DNA from: Cohnella laeviribosi DSM 21336
GTDB lineage: Bacteria; Bacillota; Bacilli; Paenibacillales; Paenibacillaceae
NCBI RefSeq assembly: GCF_000378425.1
Contig: NZ_KB899808.1
Span: forward strand, 124,001 to 188,000
Length of the DNA: 64,000 nt
Direction: 5' to 3'
Made by a program: the position numbers and the translations under genes. The notes below the pieces were generated by a model that was not told the origin of the DNA, searched no databases, and worked only from the letters and a program-made list of their open reading frames with translations. Shown piece by piece: positions 63,420 through 64,000 of the stretch (position 1 is the first letter of the stretch; each line of letters begins with the position of its first letter).

Positions 63420-64000
63420 TCAGCGGAACAGACCCAGCCTTCCGATCCGCTCGGCCGCTTCGATCAGCCGCTCCTCGGGAGCCAGCAGCCCCAGCCGGAC
63501 GTACCCTTCGCCATGCGAACCGAAGCCGACGCCGGGCGCGACGACGACATCGGCCTCTTCCAGGAGCAGGTCGGCGAAGGAGACGGACGTATAGCCTTCG
63601 GGAACCGGCAGCCAGCAGAAAAAGGAACCGGCCGGCTTGGGCGCGTGCCAGCCGATGTCGGCAAGCGCGCCGTACAGCGCGTTGCGCCTGCTCTCGTAGG
63701 TGCGCACAAGCGAGGCGACGCAGTCCTGCGGTCCGTTCAGCGCCGCCGCCGCGGCTTCCTGAATGCCGCCGAACAGGCTGCAGTAATAGTGGTCCTGAAT
63801 GAGGTTGATCATTTCGATCACGTTGCGGTTGCCGAGAGCGAAGCCGACTCTCCAGCCGGCCATGTTGTACGTTTTGGACAGCGTGTAAAATTCGATGCCG
63901 ACCTCTTTGGCTCCCGGCGTCTCAAGAAAGCTTACCGGCCGCTTACCGTCGAATCCGATCGCGCCGTAGGCGAAGTCGCTGGCGATCACGATGCCGTGCT
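63420..64000 (-). CDS. Pyridoxal-phosphate aminotransferase, class I/II (C-terminal part)
   Basis: The open frame continues past the right edge, so only about 193 C-terminal residues are visible. The PLP lysine lies in FYTLSKTYNMAGWRVGFALG. IASDFAYGAIGFDGKRP before it contains the cofactor-contacting Asp and Tyr region. The C-terminal PGVGFGSHGEGYVRLGL supplies the substrate carboxylate-binding Arg. It resembles PatA/DapL-like and MtnE-like aminotransferases; substrate cannot be told. It is co-directional with proB but separated by a promoter. An MtnE role in methionine salvage is only a guess from the nearby mtn genes. Confidence 0.85.
   Translation of the reverse strand, partial: HGIVIASDFAYGAIGFDGKRPVSFLETPGAKEVGIEFYTLSKTYNMAGWRVGFALGNRNVIEMINLIQDHYYCSLFGGIQEAAAAALNGPQDCVASLVRTYESRRNALYGALADIGWHAPKPAGSFFCWLPVPEGYTSVSFADLLLEEADVVVAPGVGFGSHGEGYVRLGLLAPEERLIEAAERIGRLGLFR

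Overview
This is a 64 kb chromosomal window of high-GC Firmicute DNA. It is best explained as a member of the Paenibacillaceae (Paenibacillus, Cohnella or Thermobacillus type). The evidence is the Bacillus-style fla/che operon with FliY, CheC, CheD and SigD, the Gram-positive PolC, a tRNA-sensing T-box, strong AGGAGG ribosome binding sites with many TTG and GTG starts, and the gene order from rpsB to dut. No rRNA or tRNA gene, insertion sequence, prophage or CRISPR array was found. Almost all genes appear intact. Only the last one is cut, by the window edge.

Region 1 (1-28.9 kb, plus strand) is the distal part of the fla/che operon. It encodes the rotor and type III export apparatus (fliG, H, I, J, ylxF, fliK, flgD, a flagellar operon protein, flgE, swrD, fliL, fliM, fliY, fliO-R, flhB, flhA). 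It then encodes the placement GTPase and ATPase (flhF, flhG), the chemotaxis set (cheY, B, A, W, C, D) and the motility sigma factor sigD. Genes overlap or nearly touch, so this is one long transcript whose promoter lies upstream of the window. After sigD come a FapA/DUF342 protein, a small basic protein, a SwrB-like protein and a small MltG-domain membrane protein.

Region 2 (28.9-57.1 kb, plus strand) is the core information and envelope block. It runs rpsB-tsf-pyrH-frr-uppS-cdsA-dxr-rseP-proS-polC, then rimP-nusA-rnpM-ylxQ-infB-rbfA-nrnA-truB-ribF, then rpsO-pnp, a YlxY-type deacetylase-like protein, an M16 peptidase and dut. Promoter-like sequences are readable before rpsB, rseP, polC, rimP, rpsO and the peptidase. 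Intrinsic terminators follow rpsB, tsf, proS, rpsO, pnp and dut. The rpsB, rimP and rpsO leaders each contain strong RNA hairpins that are candidates for autoregulation. ProS is the archaeal/eukaryotic-type enzyme.

Region 3 (57.1-64 kb, minus strand) converges on dut at a bidirectional terminator. In transcription order it holds an aminotransferase (partial), a T-box leader whose specifier reads as a proline codon, proB, proA and proC, and then mtnW, mtnX and mtnB of the methionine salvage pathway. Only 34 bp separate proC from mtnW, so no SAM riboswitch can fit there, and the methionine salvage genes may be expressed from the proline-responsive leader.

The window is mostly well-conserved housekeeping DNA, and I did not find a clearly new defence or mobile system. 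The most notable points are the RNA leaders, the proline/methionine-salvage gene fusion of transcription units, the poorly characterised post-sigD membrane proteins and the degenerate deacetylase.
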